Of a stretch of DNA of 64,000 nt, positions 24,917 to 34,117 are shown piece by piece. This stretch comes from an uncultured Aquitalea sp. GTDB taxonomy: Bacteria > Pseudomonadota > Gammaproteobacteria > Burkholderiales > Chromobacteriaceae. The first letter of the stretch is position 1, and each line of letters begins with the position of its first letter. The translations under genes were made by a program, and so were the position numbers. The stretch covers positions 1 to 64,000 of the forward strand of contig NZ_CAMFLA010000020.1 of NCBI RefSeq assembly GCF_945957525.1, in the 5' to 3' direction. A model generated the notes under the pieces. That model was not told the DNA's origin. It saw nothing but the letters and a program-made list of their open reading frames with translations, and searched no databases.

Positions 24917-25654
24917 TCAGGCCGGATGCGACGCCAGCAGGGCTTGCAGCACCGCGGTAACCCCGCTCATGCCCTGCTCGGCGATGGTGTTGTTGAAGTC
25001 GACCGTGCGGGTGCCGCCCTTGCCCGCCGCCCAGTTCACCACCAGGCAGAGGTGGGCGTAGGGTAGGTTCTGCTCGCGAGCGAGCGCAGCTTCCGGCATG
25101 CCGGTCATTCCCACTATATCGGCGCCATCGCGCTCAAACCTGAGGATTTCCGCTGCGGTTTCCAGACGCGGGCCTTGCGTGCAGGCATACACACCGGCCG
25201 TCACCGCCGGCGACGCGCTGGCCTTGACTGCCTCGATCAGCCTGTCGCGCAGGCTGGAGTCATAGGGCGTGGTGAATTCCGCGTGCACCACCGGCGCATC
25301 CGGGCCGTCGAAAAAGGTGTGCTTCCGGCCCCAGGTGTAATCGATGATATTGTCCGGCACCACCAGCGCGCCCGGCCCCATGTCGGGACGGATGCCGCCC
25401 ACGGAACCAATGGAGAGGATGCCCTTGACACCCTGCTCCTTCAGCGCCCAGATGTTGGCGCGGTAGTTGATTTCATGCGGTGCCAGCGAATGCCCGTAGC
25501 CGTGACGGGCGATGAACACCACGTTCTGCTGGCCGATACGACCGAAAGTGAGGGCGCAGGACGGGTCGCCGTAGGGCGTTCTGACCACTTGACGATGGGT
25601 GACTTCGAGGATGGGCAGACGGGCGAGGCCGCTGCCGCCGATGATGGCCAGCAT
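24917..25654 (-). CDS. S-methyl-5'-thioinosine phosphorylase
   Basis: The 245-residue protein is a trimeric-type purine/MTA phosphorylase. MLAIIGGSGLARL binds phosphate, RHGYGHSLAPHEINYRANIW and IGSVGGI follow, and the specificity loop reads TQGPRLETAAEI with GMTGMPEAALARE. Its length and loops match the Pseudomonas aeruginosa PA3004 type, which cleaves methylthioinosine rather than methylthioadenosine. This is my preferred call over MTA phosphorylase. It salvages the thiopurine by-product of polyamine and acyl-homoserine-lactone synthesis and of radical SAM-type SAM use. ATG 25654 follows AGAAGGGG; 22 extra upstream codons are not credible. It lies 49 bp upstream of the ligase gene on the same strand. 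Confidence 0.88.
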   Translation of the reverse strand: MLAIIGGSGLARLPILEVTHRQVVRTPYGDPSCALTFGRIGQQNVVFIARHGYGHSLAPHEINYRANIWALKEQGVKGILSIGSVGGIRPDMGPGALVVPDNIIDYTWGRKHTFFDGPDAPVVHAEFTTPYDSSLRDRLIEAVKASASPAVTAGVYACTQGPRLETAAEILRFERDGADIVGMTGMPEAALAREQNLPYAHLCLVVNWAAGKGGTRTVDFNNTIAEQGMSGVTAVLQALLASHPA

Positions 25655-26048
25655 ATTTTTACCCCTTCTCATACGACCGGCGTGGAAGGCTTGCCGCCGG
25701 GCGGGTTGGCTTTTTGTCATTATGGCCGAAGCCGCTGGCAGGATAAACGGATTTGCCGGGCTTGGTAAGCGCGACCAACAAAACCGGGCCCATCAACCGC
25801 GAGGCGGGAAGAGGCCGTTTTGAGCGCGCCGGGTAGTCAGACAGATGAACGCAAGGGGTGGGAATAAGGAAAACGCGGCAGTGAATTTGGCATCGCGGCG
25901 CCACAGGAGGGGCGCGTTCAGACCCGCCAACAAAGCTCCTGATCCTGCGTTGCGCCTCCTTGTCCTACTTTGCGTACGGCCTGCGTCGGCGCGCCTTGGC
26001 TCAGAGTCTCTGCGAGCGGTTGTCAGCGGCGCTAAATCCGGGAGCGAG
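25655..26048. other. Intergenic region without a recognisable gene
   Basis: This 394-bp stretch holds the upstream region of the thioinosine phosphorylase. A CATAAT-like -10 on the minus strand near 25715-25725 has no good -35. Two short frames (25659-25904 minus, 25845-26093 plus) show no protein-like sequence and no ribosome-binding site. The part at about 25900-26045 is GC-rich with partial hairpins and could be an untranslated RNA or decayed repeat; nothing decisive is visible. Confidence 0.5.
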
Positions 26049-26510
26049 TCATCCGCGCAGCACCAGCATCAAACCGACGCCGGCAATCACTAGCGCGATG
26101 GCCTTGCCGGCCCACGCCGTCCAGTGCTGTCCGGTTTCCAGGCAAGCTTCGGCGGGATTGGCGGGGTTGTACCAGACGCGTACAGAGGCGCCTACCGGAT
26201 AGCGGGCGACGATGTCTTCCGCCTCTTGGCGATTGCGCCCGTAGCCCGGGTCTGGAAAACGGCGGTTGGCGGAAACATGGGTCTGGCCTGCCGCCTGATA
26301 CTGATAGCGAACCCGAGCCAGATATTCTTCCGCGCCATCGCGGTCGCCACCGCCGCGCATCGGCCGCGCATCAATAGCGCTCTCGAGGACAACGCCGGCC
26401 ACGCTGGGCCAGCCGGCGGAGGCATCGCCCTTGGCGCCCAGCATCCATAACCAGCCAAAAGCGCCTAGACCGGCCAGTAGCAACAATAAGGGAAAGAGGC
26501 GTTCAGGCAT
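26049..26510 (-). CDS. DUF3592 membrane protein (copy 2)
   Basis: The 153-residue protein has an N-terminal membrane helix (LFPLLLLLAGLGAFGWLWML) and a C-terminal one (WAGKAIALVIAGVGLMLVL). Between them is an extracytoplasmic beta-rich domain with VRYQYQAAGQTHVSANRRF and VARYPVGASVRVWYNPANP, the latter being the hallmark of DUF3592. No function is known for the family. It overlaps the preceding paralogue by 8 bp. The start at 26510 is chosen over 26537, since the extra nine codons lie within the upstream gene. Confidence 0.8.
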   Translation of the reverse strand: MPERLFPLLLLLAGLGAFGWLWMLGAKGDASAGWPSVAGVVLESAIDARPMRGGGDRDGAEEYLARVRYQYQAAGQTHVSANRRFPDPGYGRNRQEAEDIVARYPVGASVRVWYNPANPAEACLETGQHWTAWAGKAIALVIAGVGLMLVLRG

Positions 26511-27012
26511 GTTGCCGCCCTGTTTGCCGAAGCGCATGCCGGCGACGAATCAGTCGATCCAGCAGGGCCCAGCCGAACAGCGTGCTAAGCGCGCCAAGGA
26601 TGAACTGGCCGGCACCGATGGAGGTATCGCCGTCGCGCACCAGCACCGACATCGCCGGTTCGCGCGGGTTGTAAAACACCACGATGGGCTTGCCTGCCGG
26701 AAAGCGGCGGGTGATGTCTTCCGCGCTGCTATGGTCGCCCGGCAGGCCACTCTGTACCGCAAACACGCGATCGCTGTGATACAGCTCGCCGTTAACGGTA
26801 TAGAGGTATTGCACATAGGGTTCCCAGCGCGTGTGATCCGGATGCCCTTCCGGCGTAATCACCAGAATACGGCTGCTCTCCACGTGACCGGGGGCGGACT
26901 CCCAGCGGCCCGGCCCTCGCGTGGTGTACAGCAGCACATAAACGAGGCCGGACAAGCTGAGCAGAAACGCCAGCATCAGCGACAGGGTGAGAAAACGGGA
27001 GGAGAGTTTCAT
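26503..27012 (-). CDS. DUF3592 membrane protein (copy 1)
   Basis: The 169-residue protein has helices at about 7-30 (LTLSLMLAFLLSLSGLVYVL) and 128-150. The domain between them contains YVQYLYTVNGELYHSDRVF and RRFPAGKPIVVFYNPREP, the DUF3592 signature shared with the next gene. The two are diverged tandem paralogues, probably co-translated. A role in the envelope is likely from topology only. It lies 8 bp downstream of ruvX, so it is in the algH-ruvX operon by spacing. Confidence 0.82.
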   Translation of the reverse strand: MKLSSRFLTLSLMLAFLLSLSGLVYVLLYTTRGPGRWESAPGHVESSRILVITPEGHPDHTRWEPYVQYLYTVNGELYHSDRVFAVQSGLPGDHSSAEDITRRFPAGKPIVVFYNPREPAMSVLVRDGDTSIGAGQFILGALSTLFGWALLDRLIRRRHALRQTGRQHA

Positions 27013-27020
27013 GCGAAGGG

Positions 27021-27449
27021 TCAGACAGCGAGGCCCGGGCTTTCAAACCAGGTAGTCAGGATGGCCTGAGCCGCCACTTGATCGAGCGCCGGTTTTTGTT
27101 TGCGCCCGCGCAAACCGGCTTCGGCCAACATGGACTCCGCCATCACCGAGGTGAGGCGTTCGTCCACCAGCCACACCGGCAGGCCGAAACGGCCCTTGAG
27201 TCGATTGGCGAAGCGGCGCGACAGGGCCGTCATCGGGCTCTCCGCGCCGTCGCTGTACAGCGGCAACCCCACCACCAACTGCGAGGGGCGCCATTCTTCA
27301 ATGAGTTTGCCGATGGCGGCGAAACGCTCGTCGTTGATCGGGGTGCTGATGGTGATCAGCGGATGGGCGATGCCCAGCAGGGTTTCGCCCATGGCCACGC
27401 CGATGCGCTGCTCGCCAAAATCGAAGGCGAGTACCGTTCCTTCAGGCAT
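27021..27449 (-). CDS. ruvX: Putative Holliday junction resolvase RuvX/YqgF
   Basis: The 142-residue protein has the RNase H-like fold signature. [18 protein letters not shown] carries the first catalytic Asp, [10 protein letters not shown] the second strand with downstream conserved residues, and [14 protein letters not shown] the Glu, with a final Asp in [11 protein letters not shown]. The family is implicated in processing pre-16S rRNA 5' ends and possibly in recombination. ATG 27449 overlaps the yqgE stop by 8 bp, and GATGTGGG upstream could serve ribosome binding; an ATG at 27458 is also possible. The yqgE-ruvX order is the common proteobacterial arrangement. Confidence 0.93.
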   Translation of the reverse strand: MPEGTVLAFDFGEQRIGVAMGETLLGIAHPLITISTPINDERFAAIGKLIEEWRPSQLVVGLPLYSDGAESPMTALSRRFANRLKGRFGLPVWLVDERLTSVMAESMLAEAGLRGRKQKPALDQVAAQAILTTWFESPGLAV

Positions 27450-28008
27450 GTCCCACATCCCCCGACAGCAGGGCGGGGTCGAAGCCCAGCAGCGCCATGG
27501 CGGCGTCGTAGCGTTGCTCGGCCGGCAAGCCGAAGATGATGGACGGATCGGCCTTCACCGTCAGCCAGCCGTTGTCGGCGATTTCCTGCTCCAGCTGCCC
27601 GGCAGACCAGCCGGCATAGCCCAGCGTCACCAGCAGCTGCTCCGGGCCGCGCTCTTCGGAGACGGCAATCAGCACATCTTTGGAGGTGGTCAGCGCAATA
27701 TCGTCGGTCACCAGCAAACTGGATTGCCAGCTGCACACCGGTGAATGCAGCACAAAGCCGCGGTCTGGCTGCACCGGGCCGCCGAAGAACACCGATTCGC
27801 CCCGCAGCGGATCCTGCTCCAGCTTGAGGTCGATCTGGTCGAACAGCTGCGCCATGGCGATGCCGGACGGCTTGTTGATGATCAGCCCCATGGCGCCGTG
27901 CTCGCCATGCTCGCACAAGTACACCAGCGAACGAGCGAACAGCGGGTCGGCCATATTGGGCATGGCGATCAGGAAGTGATCGCTGAAGGACAGGGCTTCG
28001 GATTCCAT
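27442..28008 (-). CDS. yqgE: YqgE/AlgH family protein
   Basis: The 188-residue protein matches the family. [20 protein letters not shown] near the N-terminus, MGLIINKP in the core, [15 protein letters not shown], and [12 protein letters not shown] followed by [15 protein letters not shown] are diagnostic. AlgH was named for an effect on alginate in Pseudomonas, and the molecular role is unknown. It precedes ruvX with an 8-bp overlap. I use ATG 28008, which gives the standard N-terminus; the frame extends upstream to 28086, but that lies in the divergent promoter region shared with smc. Confidence 0.93.
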   Translation of the reverse strand: MESEALSFSDHFLIAMPNMADPLFARSLVYLCEHGEHGAMGLIINKPSGIAMAQLFDQIDLKLEQDPLRGESVFFGGPVQPDRGFVLHSPVCSWQSSLLVTDDIALTTSKDVLIAVSEERGPEQLLVTLGYAGWSAGQLEQEIADNGWLTVKADPSIIFGLPAEQRYDAAMALLGFDPALLSGDVGHA

Positions 28009-28161
28009 CCGGGCATTATGGCACAAGCGTCCGGCCGCTGGATGACATGCCGGCGACAGCGGCTTCCGGAATGCCGACGCCGGCATGCGTCCAGCGCTCC
28101 GAGAATGCCCCCGCGCCTGCTAGAATGCCGCTTTCCCCCTGATTGCCGCAGCGAGGACGCT

Positions 28162-31100
28162 TTGCGCCTGACCCACATCAAACTCTCCGGATTCAAGTCG
28201 TTTGTCGACCCCACCACCATCCCCGTGCCGGGCCAGTTGGTAGCGGTGATCGGCCCCAACGGCTGCGGCAAATCCAATGTGATCGACGCCGTGCGCTGGG
28301 TGCTGGGCGAATCCAGCGCCAAGCAGTTGCGTGGCGAATCGATGCAGGACGTGATTTTCAACGGCTCCTCCACCCGCAAACCGGTTAGCCGCGCCTCGGT
28401 GGAGCTGGTGTTCGACAACAGCGACGGCCAGCTCACCGGCCCCTGGGGACAGTACAGCGAAGTCGCCATCAAGCGCGTACTCACTCGTCAGGGCGAATCC
28501 AGCTACTACATCAACAACCAGCAAGTACGCCGGCGCGACATCACCGATCTCTTCCTCGGCACCGGCGTGGGCGCGCGCGGCTATGCGGTGATCGAGCAGG
28601 GCATGATCTCGCGCATCATCGAAGCCCGTCCGGAAGAGCTGCGCGCCTATCTGGAAGAAGCCGCCGGCGTGTCCAAATACAAGGACCGCCGCCGCGAAAC
28701 CGAAAATCGCATCGCCGACACCCGCGCCAACCTGGAACGCATCGAAGACCTGCGCCAGGAGCTGGAGCGTCAAGTGGAACGCCTGACCGAGCAGGCCGAA
28801 GTGGCGTCGCAATATCACGATCTGCGCGGCAGCCTCACTCACAAGCAGAACCTATTGGCGCTGGCGCGGCGAGAAGAGGCCGCCCGCAACGAAGCACACG
28901 CCCGTGCCGAGCTGTCTCGCATCGAAACGGAAGAGGCGGCGCTGGAAACCGCCCTCACCCATCTGGAAACCGAGCTGGAAGTGCAGCGCGAAAGCCACTT
29001 CGCCGCTACCGACGCCGTGCACGAAGCCCAGCAAGCGCTGTTTGACGCCAACGCCGCGCTGGCGCGGCTGGAAGAACAACAACGCCACCGGCTGCAAAAC
29101 CGCGGCCGCATTGATCGCGAACTGGACAACGCCCGCAACGAGCGGCAAATGCTGGCCGGCAGCCGGCAACAAGTGGCGCAAGAGCTGGAAGACTGGCTGC
29201 CCCGGCGCGAAGAGGCGCAAATGCGGCAGGAAGAAGCCCAGATGGCGCTGGAAGACGGCGCCGATCTGCTGCCCGGCGCCGAGGCAGAGTACCGTCAGCG
29301 CGATCAGGCGCTGACGCAACTGGTGGCGCAACAAGCCAACCTCACCCGCGAACGCGATCTGGCGCGCCAGAAAATCGACCACCTGCAGCGCGGCCTGCAA
29401 CAGTTGGCCGAACGCGGCCAAACCCTGCAAAGGGAGTTGACCGAACTGAATCTGCCGGACCAGGCAACGCTGGCCGATGCGGCCGACAAGGCGGATCGCG
29501 CCCGCGCCGCGCTGGAGGCGGTGCGCGCCCGCGTCGTGGCCGATGAAGCCAAGCAGGCCGATCTGGCCTCGGAGCGGGAACGGCTGGATCAACAACTGTC
29601 GACGCAAAACAGCGATCTGGCGCGCGCCGAAGCCGAAGCGTCCGCGCTGTCCGCCATGCTGGTGCGCGAATCCGCCAGCGAAAACCTGGACGGCTGGCTG
29701 GACGAGCGCGCACTGCGCGACGCGCCGCAGCTATGGCAATCGCTGACGGTGCCGGCTGCATGGCGCGCCGCGCTGGAAGCCGTGCTGGCGCAGCGCCTGA
29801 CCGCTCGCGCCAGCGATTGCCGGGACACCGCGCCCTCGGCGCTGACCCTGGTGCAGGGTGACTGCGCCATGACCGACAACGCCCATCCCGACTGGCCCCG
29901 CCTGCTGGATCAGGTATCCGCCATCGCGCCGTTCGACGCCGCGCTGCGCGACTGGCTGAGCCGCGTCTGGCTGGCCGACTCGCTGGACCAAGCGCTGGCG
30001 CGCCGTGCCGAACTCACCGCCGGCGAATGCCTGCTGACGCCGGAAGGCCACCAGGTAAGCCCTGCCAGCCTGTATTTCCATGGCGAGAGCGGCGGCGACG
30101 GCCTGATGGCGCGCAAGGCGCAACTGGAAGCGGCGCAAGTCCGCCAAGCCGCCTTGCAACCGGAAATCGACAAGCTGAAACAACGCCGCGACTCGCTGGT
30201 GAGCATGGGCAATATGTTGGCCGAAGCCGTGCGCGCGCAGAAGGGCTCGCTCACCCGGCTGGAAGCGGAACTCAACGCCTGCACGCTGGAGCACGTCAAG
30301 CTGGATCAGGCGGCGCGGCAAGGTGCGGCGCGGCTCAACTTCATTCATGCCGAACAACAACGCATTGCCGAAGAACGCGCGCTGGCCCTACAGGACATTG
30401 AAGAATGCCAGCTGTCCGGTGAAGAAGCGGCAATGACGCTGGAAATGCTGGGCGAGCAACTGGAAGATGCCCGCATCGACCGGCTCAACGCGGAAACCGG
30501 CCTTGAACTGGCGCGCAACAAAACCCGCGACGCCGAGCGCGTGATGCACGAAATCCGTCTGGCGCTGCACACTGCAGACCAAAAGGTGGCCGAGCTGGGC
30601 CGCCGGGCGCGCGAACTGGAAGAGCGCGACCTGCAGTTGGCCGAACGGCTGGAAAATCTCGCGATGGAAGCCGAAAGCGTGGACGAGGCCGTGCCGGAAG
30701 AGGCGCTGCAAGAAGCCATTGCAGTGCGCGACAGCCGCGACCAGGCGCTGAGCGCGGCGCGCGACCGGCTCAACGGTCTCACCGAACAGCTGCGCCAGCT
30801 GGGGCAGCGGCAACAGGAAGTCAACGCCGCCTTGCCGGCGCTGCGCGAAGCGCGCTCGGACTGGCTGCTCAAACACCAGGAAGCGCGCTTGGCCGTGGAA
30901 AGGTTTGCCGAAGAGCTGAAGGAAGCCGAGGCGGACGAAAGCCTGTTGCTGGCCGACCTCAGCGAGGGCGTAAAGCCCAATGCCCTGGCGGCGGAGATCG
31001 CCCGGCTGGCGCGCGCGCTGGAAGGGCTGGGCGCGGTGAATCTAGCGGCGCTGGAAGAGCTGGAAGAGGCGCGCAAACGCGGCGACTACCTGGCCGCGCA

Positions 31101-31644
31101 AACCGAAGACCTCAACCAGGCCATGGCCACGCTGGAAGAGGCCATCCAGAAAATCGACGGCGAAACCCGCGAGATGCTGCAGTCCACTTACGATGCGGTC
31201 AACAGCAAGATGCGCGAATTCTTCCCCACCCTGTTTGGCGGCGGCCGCGCCGAGCTGGTGCTGACCGGCGAAGACTTGCTGGACGCCGGCGTGCAGATCA
31301 TCGCCCAGCCGCCAGGCAAGAAAAACAGCACCATCCATTTGCTCTCCGGCGGCGAAAAAGCGCTGACGGCCATGAGCCTGGTGTTTTCGCTGTTCTCGCT
31401 CAACCCCGCGCCCTTCTGCTTGCTGGACGAAGTGGATGCGCCGCTGGACGACGCCAATACCAGCCGTTTCTGTGATCTGGTCAAACAGATGGCGGAGCGC
31501 ACCCAGTTCCTCTATATCTCCCACAACCGGCTCACCATGGAGATGGCCGAGCAGCTGGTGGGCGTCACTATGCAGGAGCAAGGCGTCAGTCGCATTGTAG
31601 CGGTGGACATTGTGGAAGCACTGAAAATGCGGGAGACAGCATGA
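28162..31644 (+). CDS. smc: Chromosome segregation protein SMC
   Basis: The 1160-residue protein is a full-length SMC ATPase. Walker A is GPNGCGKS (residues 31-38). Long Glu/Arg/Ala-rich coiled coils flank a central hinge (about 480-640). The signature LSGGEKALTAMSL begins at residue 1061, and Walker B is FCLLDEVDAPLDD (from 1085). With ScpA/ScpB it condenses and segregates the chromosome. The start is a TTG at 28162, giving (M)RLTHIKLSGFKSFVDP, preceded by GAGGA; a longer frame to 27745 runs antisense through yqgE and is rejected. Five of the dispersed 10-mers lie in or near this coiled-coil-rich region's part of the map, read mostly as Leu/Phe-Ala-Glu. Confidence 0.97.
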   Translation: MRLTHIKLSGFKSFVDPTTIPVPGQLVAVIGPNGCGKSNVIDAVRWVLGESSAKQLRGESMQDVIFNGSSTRKPVSRASVELVFDNSDGQLTGPWGQYSEVAIKRVLTRQGESSYYINNQQVRRRDITDLFLGTGVGARGYAVIEQGMISRIIEARPEELRAYLEEAAGVSKYKDRRRETENRIADTRANLERIEDLRQELERQVERLTEQAEVASQYHDLRGSLTHKQNLLALARREEAARNEAHARAELSRIETEEAALETALTHLETELEVQRESHFAATDAVHEAQQALFDANAALARLEEQQRHRLQNRGRIDRELDNARNERQMLAGSRQQVAQELEDWLPRREEAQMRQEEAQMALEDGADLLPGAEAEYRQRDQALTQLVAQQANLTRERDLARQKIDHLQRGLQQLAERGQTLQRELTELNLPDQATLADAADKADRARAALEAVRARVVADEAKQADLASERERLDQQLSTQNSDLARAEAEASALSAMLVRESASENLDGWLDERALRDAPQLWQSLTVPAAWRAALEAVLAQRLTARASDCRDTAPSALTLVQGDCAMTDNAHPDWPRLLDQVSAIAPFDAALRDWLSRVWLADSLDQALARRAELTAGECLLTPEGHQVSPASLYFHGESGGDGLMARKAQLEAAQVRQAALQPEIDKLKQRRDSLVSMGNMLAEAVRAQKGSLTRLEAELNACTLEHVKLDQAARQGAARLNFIHAEQQRIAEERALALQDIEECQLSGEEAAMTLEMLGEQLEDARIDRLNAETGLELARNKTRDAERVMHEIRLALHTADQKVAELGRRARELEERDLQLAERLENLAMEAESVDEAVPEEALQEAIAVRDSRDQALSAARDRLNGLTEQLRQLGQRQQEVNAALPALREARSDWLLKHQEARLAVERFAEELKEAEADESLLLADLSEGVKPNALAAEIARLARALEGLGAVNLAALEELEEARKRGDYLAAQTEDLNQAMATLEEAIQKIDGETREMLQSTYDAVNSKMREFFPTLFGGGRAELVLTGEDLLDAGVQIIAQPPGKKNSTIHLLSGGEKALTAMSLVFSLFSLNPAPFCLLDEVDAPLDDANTSRFCDLVKQMAERTQFLYISHNRLTMEMAEQLVGVTMQEQGVSRIVAVDIVEALKMRETA

Positions 31645-31762
31645 GCAGGGCCAGACTTGATCAACGGCAAACCGTCAGACCGGCCGCGCTGGCATACTGC
31701 GCGACTTCCCAAGCCGGCCGGCGCGGGACGCGCATCAGCAATCATCTTCGGAACACAGCAGC

Positions 31763-33142
31763 ATGACGGTCCGCATTCAACGCTGGGAGCCGGAAAACAT
31801 CATTTTCTGGCTGACCCGCGGCCGCAGAATTGCCAATCGCAATCTGCTTCTCTCCACCCTTGCCCTGCACTTGAATTTCAACGTGTGGATGATGTGGAGC
31901 ATCGTGGTGGCCAACCTCCCGGCCATCGGTTTCTCGCTCAGCGGCCAGCAACAGTTTCTGCTGGTTTCCATCCCGCCGCTGGTGGGCGCCATCATGCGCA
32001 TTTTCTACGCCACCATCTGGAGCTGGGTAGGCGGCGGCACCTGGCTGGGCGTTTCCAGCCTGTTTCTGTTGCTTCCCGCGCTGGGTGTGGGGCATCTGGT
32101 GCAGGACATCACCACGCCCTTCCCGCTACTGCTGTTGGTGGCGGCCTTGTGCGGCATTGGCGGCGCGGCATCGTCGTCGCACCTGTCCAACACCAGCTTC
32201 TTTTTCCCCAAGGCGGCCAAGGGCTTTGCCATGGGGCTGAACGCCGGCCTCGGCAATCTGGGCGTATCGGTGGTGCAGATCGTGGTGCCGCTGGCCATCG
32301 CTGCACCGCTGTTCGGCGCGCTGGCGGGCGATCCGCAAATCTGGGGCATAGGCGCGGAAGTGCACCCGGTATGGCTGCAAAACGCAGGCTATATCTGGAT
32401 CGCGCCGATTTTGCTGATATCCGCGCTGTGCTTTCTGTATGCCCATGATCTGCCCAAGCTCAAGCTGACGCTGGCCGACCAGTGGCAGATGATGAAAGAG
32501 CGGCACACCTGGTATATCTGCCTCTTGTATCTGAGCAGCTACGGCACCTTCATCGGCTTTTCCGCTGCCTTCCCCTTGCTCTCCCGCAAGCTGTTCCCGC
32601 TGGTCGACGCCACGCCCTATCTCTTCATCGGCCCGATGATGTGCGCGCTGGCCCGCCCCGTGGGCGGCTGGTGCGGCGACCGCATTGGCGGCGGCGTCAC
32701 TACGTTGGTCTGCAATCTGGCAATGGCGCTGGGCACGCTGGGCATTCTGGCCGCGCTGCCCAGCGAGCAGGACGGCGGTTCGTTTCCGCTGTTTCTCTGC
32801 GCCTTCCAGCTGATCTTTCTCGCCGCCGGCGTGGGCAACGGCTCTTCCTATCAACTGTCGCCCAAAGTGTTTCTGATTGAAGCCGGCCGGCTGGCACGAG
32901 AGCGCGGAGACAGCGTGGCGGCCGCCTATGCCCGCGGTGGGCGGCGTGGGGTTGCCGCCATGAGCATCAGCTCGGTCACCGCAACGCTGGGCGGCTTTTT
33001 CATTCCCAAGTCGTTTGGCAGCGCGCTGGATTTGTTCAACAGCTTCGTCCCGGCATTCATGCTGTTTCTGGCGTTCTACCTGCTGTCCATGGCCGTTGCA
33101 TGGTGGCAATATGGGCGCTCTTCCGCCCCGATGCACTGCTGA
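31763..33142 (+). CDS. narK: NarK-type nitrate/nitrite transporter
   Basis: The 459-residue MFS protein has about 12 helices and the two nitrate-signature regions. LHLNFNVWMMWSIVVANLPA lies in helix 1, and TSFFFPKAAKGFAMGLNAGL is followed by GNLGVS in helix 5. It also has AYARGGRRGVAAM in a later loop. It should import nitrate and/or exchange nitrate for nitrite across the inner membrane. No nitrate reductase gene is nearby, although moaA for molybdenum cofactor lies 3.4 kb away. No convincing FNR box was seen in the 118 bp upstream. The stop overlaps the next start (TGATG), so the TonB-like gene is co-translated. Confidence 0.93.
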   Translation: MTVRIQRWEPENIIFWLTRGRRIANRNLLLSTLALHLNFNVWMMWSIVVANLPAIGFSLSGQQQFLLVSIPPLVGAIMRIFYATIWSWVGGGTWLGVSSLFLLLPALGVGHLVQDITTPFPLLLLVAALCGIGGAASSSHLSNTSFFFPKAAKGFAMGLNAGLGNLGVSVVQIVVPLAIAAPLFGALAGDPQIWGIGAEVHPVWLQNAGYIWIAPILLISALCFLYAHDLPKLKLTLADQWQMMKERHTWYICLLYLSSYGTFIGFSAAFPLLSRKLFPLVDATPYLFIGPMMCALARPVGGWCGDRIGGGVTTLVCNLAMALGTLGILAALPSEQDGGSFPLFLCAFQLIFLAAGVGNGSSYQLSPKVFLIEAGRLARERGDSVAAAYARGGRRGVAAMSISSVTATLGGFFIPKSFGSALDLFNSFVPAFMLFLAFYLLSMAVAWWQYGRSSAPMHC

Positions 33143-33930
33143 TGGCCACCCCCGACTCCTGCCCCGAACCGTTTGCCGAAGCGCAGCCGCCATTGCGGTC
33201 GGGTGCCTCGCGTGCGGGCTGGAGCCTGGCGCTGCTGCTCTCGACCCTGGCGCACGCTGGGCTGATCGGCTGGCTCTCCCTCAAGCAGCCCAGCGGCGAC
33301 GACCGCCCGGCCGCGCCCCTGCTGGTGGAATTGCAACAGGCCGGCCCGCCGGCGGCGGGAGAAGCGCTGACCCGCGAGCCCGCGCCGCCGCATCAGTTGC
33401 CGCCAGCCGCGCCGAAACAAGCGGTCAGTAAACCTCAAACAAGGCGCCCAAGCACACTGGCGAGCCAGGAGCCAGGCCCAAGCCCAGCCACAACGGAGCT
33501 CGCCAGCAGCAAGGTGAAACCCGTTCCGGCCGACGCTGCCAGCAACAGCAGTCCGAGCGCGGCCCGCATCGCCGCTTCGGCCGACCCCTCCGCCACGGGA
33601 AGCCAGAGCAAGGGCTCGGCAACGGGGGGAGGTGATCAGCCCGCGCTGTATCGCAGTGCTTATCTGCACAACCCTCCGCCGGCCTATCCGGAACGCTCGC
33701 GAGAGGCGGGAGAGGAAGGCCGAGTGGTGGTGCTGGTGCTGGTCAGCGCGCAAGGTTTGCCGAAGGCCGTGGATATCAAGCAAGGCAGCCGTTTCCGTCG
33801 GCTGGACCGCGCCGCCGTTGAAGCCGTGCGGCAATGGCGCTTCGTGCCGGCCAAACGCGGCGGCGAAGCGGTAGAGTCCACGCTGGAAATCCCCCTCACC
33901 TTCTCTTTGCGCGACGCCGCGGCGCAGTAA
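33142..33930 (+). CDS. TonB-family energy-transducing protein
   Basis: The 262-residue protein has an N-terminal membrane anchor (WSLALLLSTLAHAGLIGWLS, residues 27-46). A Pro/Ala/Ser-rich periplasmic linker spans about 50-170, and a C-terminal TonB domain reads NPPPAYPERSREAGEEGRVV, LVSAQGLPKAVDI, AAVEAVRQWRFVPAKRGGE. TonB proteins couple the proton motive force via ExbBD to outer-membrane receptors; no exbBD or receptor gene is adjacent. Start ATG 33142 overlaps the narK stop by one base; the longer frame from 33100 lies inside narK. A bidirectional terminator follows. Confidence 0.88.
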   Translation: MATPDSCPEPFAEAQPPLRSGASRAGWSLALLLSTLAHAGLIGWLSLKQPSGDDRPAAPLLVELQQAGPPAAGEALTREPAPPHQLPPAAPKQAVSKPQTRRPSTLASQEPGPSPATTELASSKVKPVPADAASNSSPSAARIAASADPSATGSQSKGSATGGGDQPALYRSAYLHNPPPAYPERSREAGEEGRVVVLVLVSAQGLPKAVDIKQGSRFRRLDRAAVEAVRQWRFVPAKRGGEAVESTLEIPLTFSLRDAAAQ

Positions 33931-34063
33931 GAGCGGTCAACGAACCCCTGATGCTGCATTGCGCCGCCATACCGTACTCAGGCGCAGCCCGGGACGGCGC
34001 GCCTTGTCTCACCCGTGACAGTGATTTTTCTTCGCCGCGCTGAAGCTTCCGCGTCCCAAATGC

Positions 34064-34091
34064 AAAAAGCCCGCCTGATGGCGGGCTTTTT
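34064..34091. terminator. Bidirectional terminator between the TonB-like gene and yceI
   Basis: Twelve-base arms AAAAAGCCCGCC (34064-34075) and GGCGGGCTTTTT (34080-34091) pair perfectly around TGAT. The flanking A and T tracts serve both converging transcripts. Confidence 0.95.
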
Positions 34092-34117
34092 CGATTGCCT
34101 GCGGCAGCCGATGGCAA

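Noticed and set aside
25659..25904. 81-codon minus-strand frame upstream of the thioinosine phosphorylase
   Set aside because: No ribosome-binding site, no protein-like pattern, and it overlaps the expected promoter.
27745..28161. Extension of smc by 139 codons upstream
   Set aside because: This part is antisense to yqgE. The SMC family begins at the TTG start at 28162, with GAGGA before it.
31645..31762. FNR-type site before narK
   Set aside because: TTGATCAAC near 31658 lacks the spacing and second half of TTGAT-N4-ATCAA.
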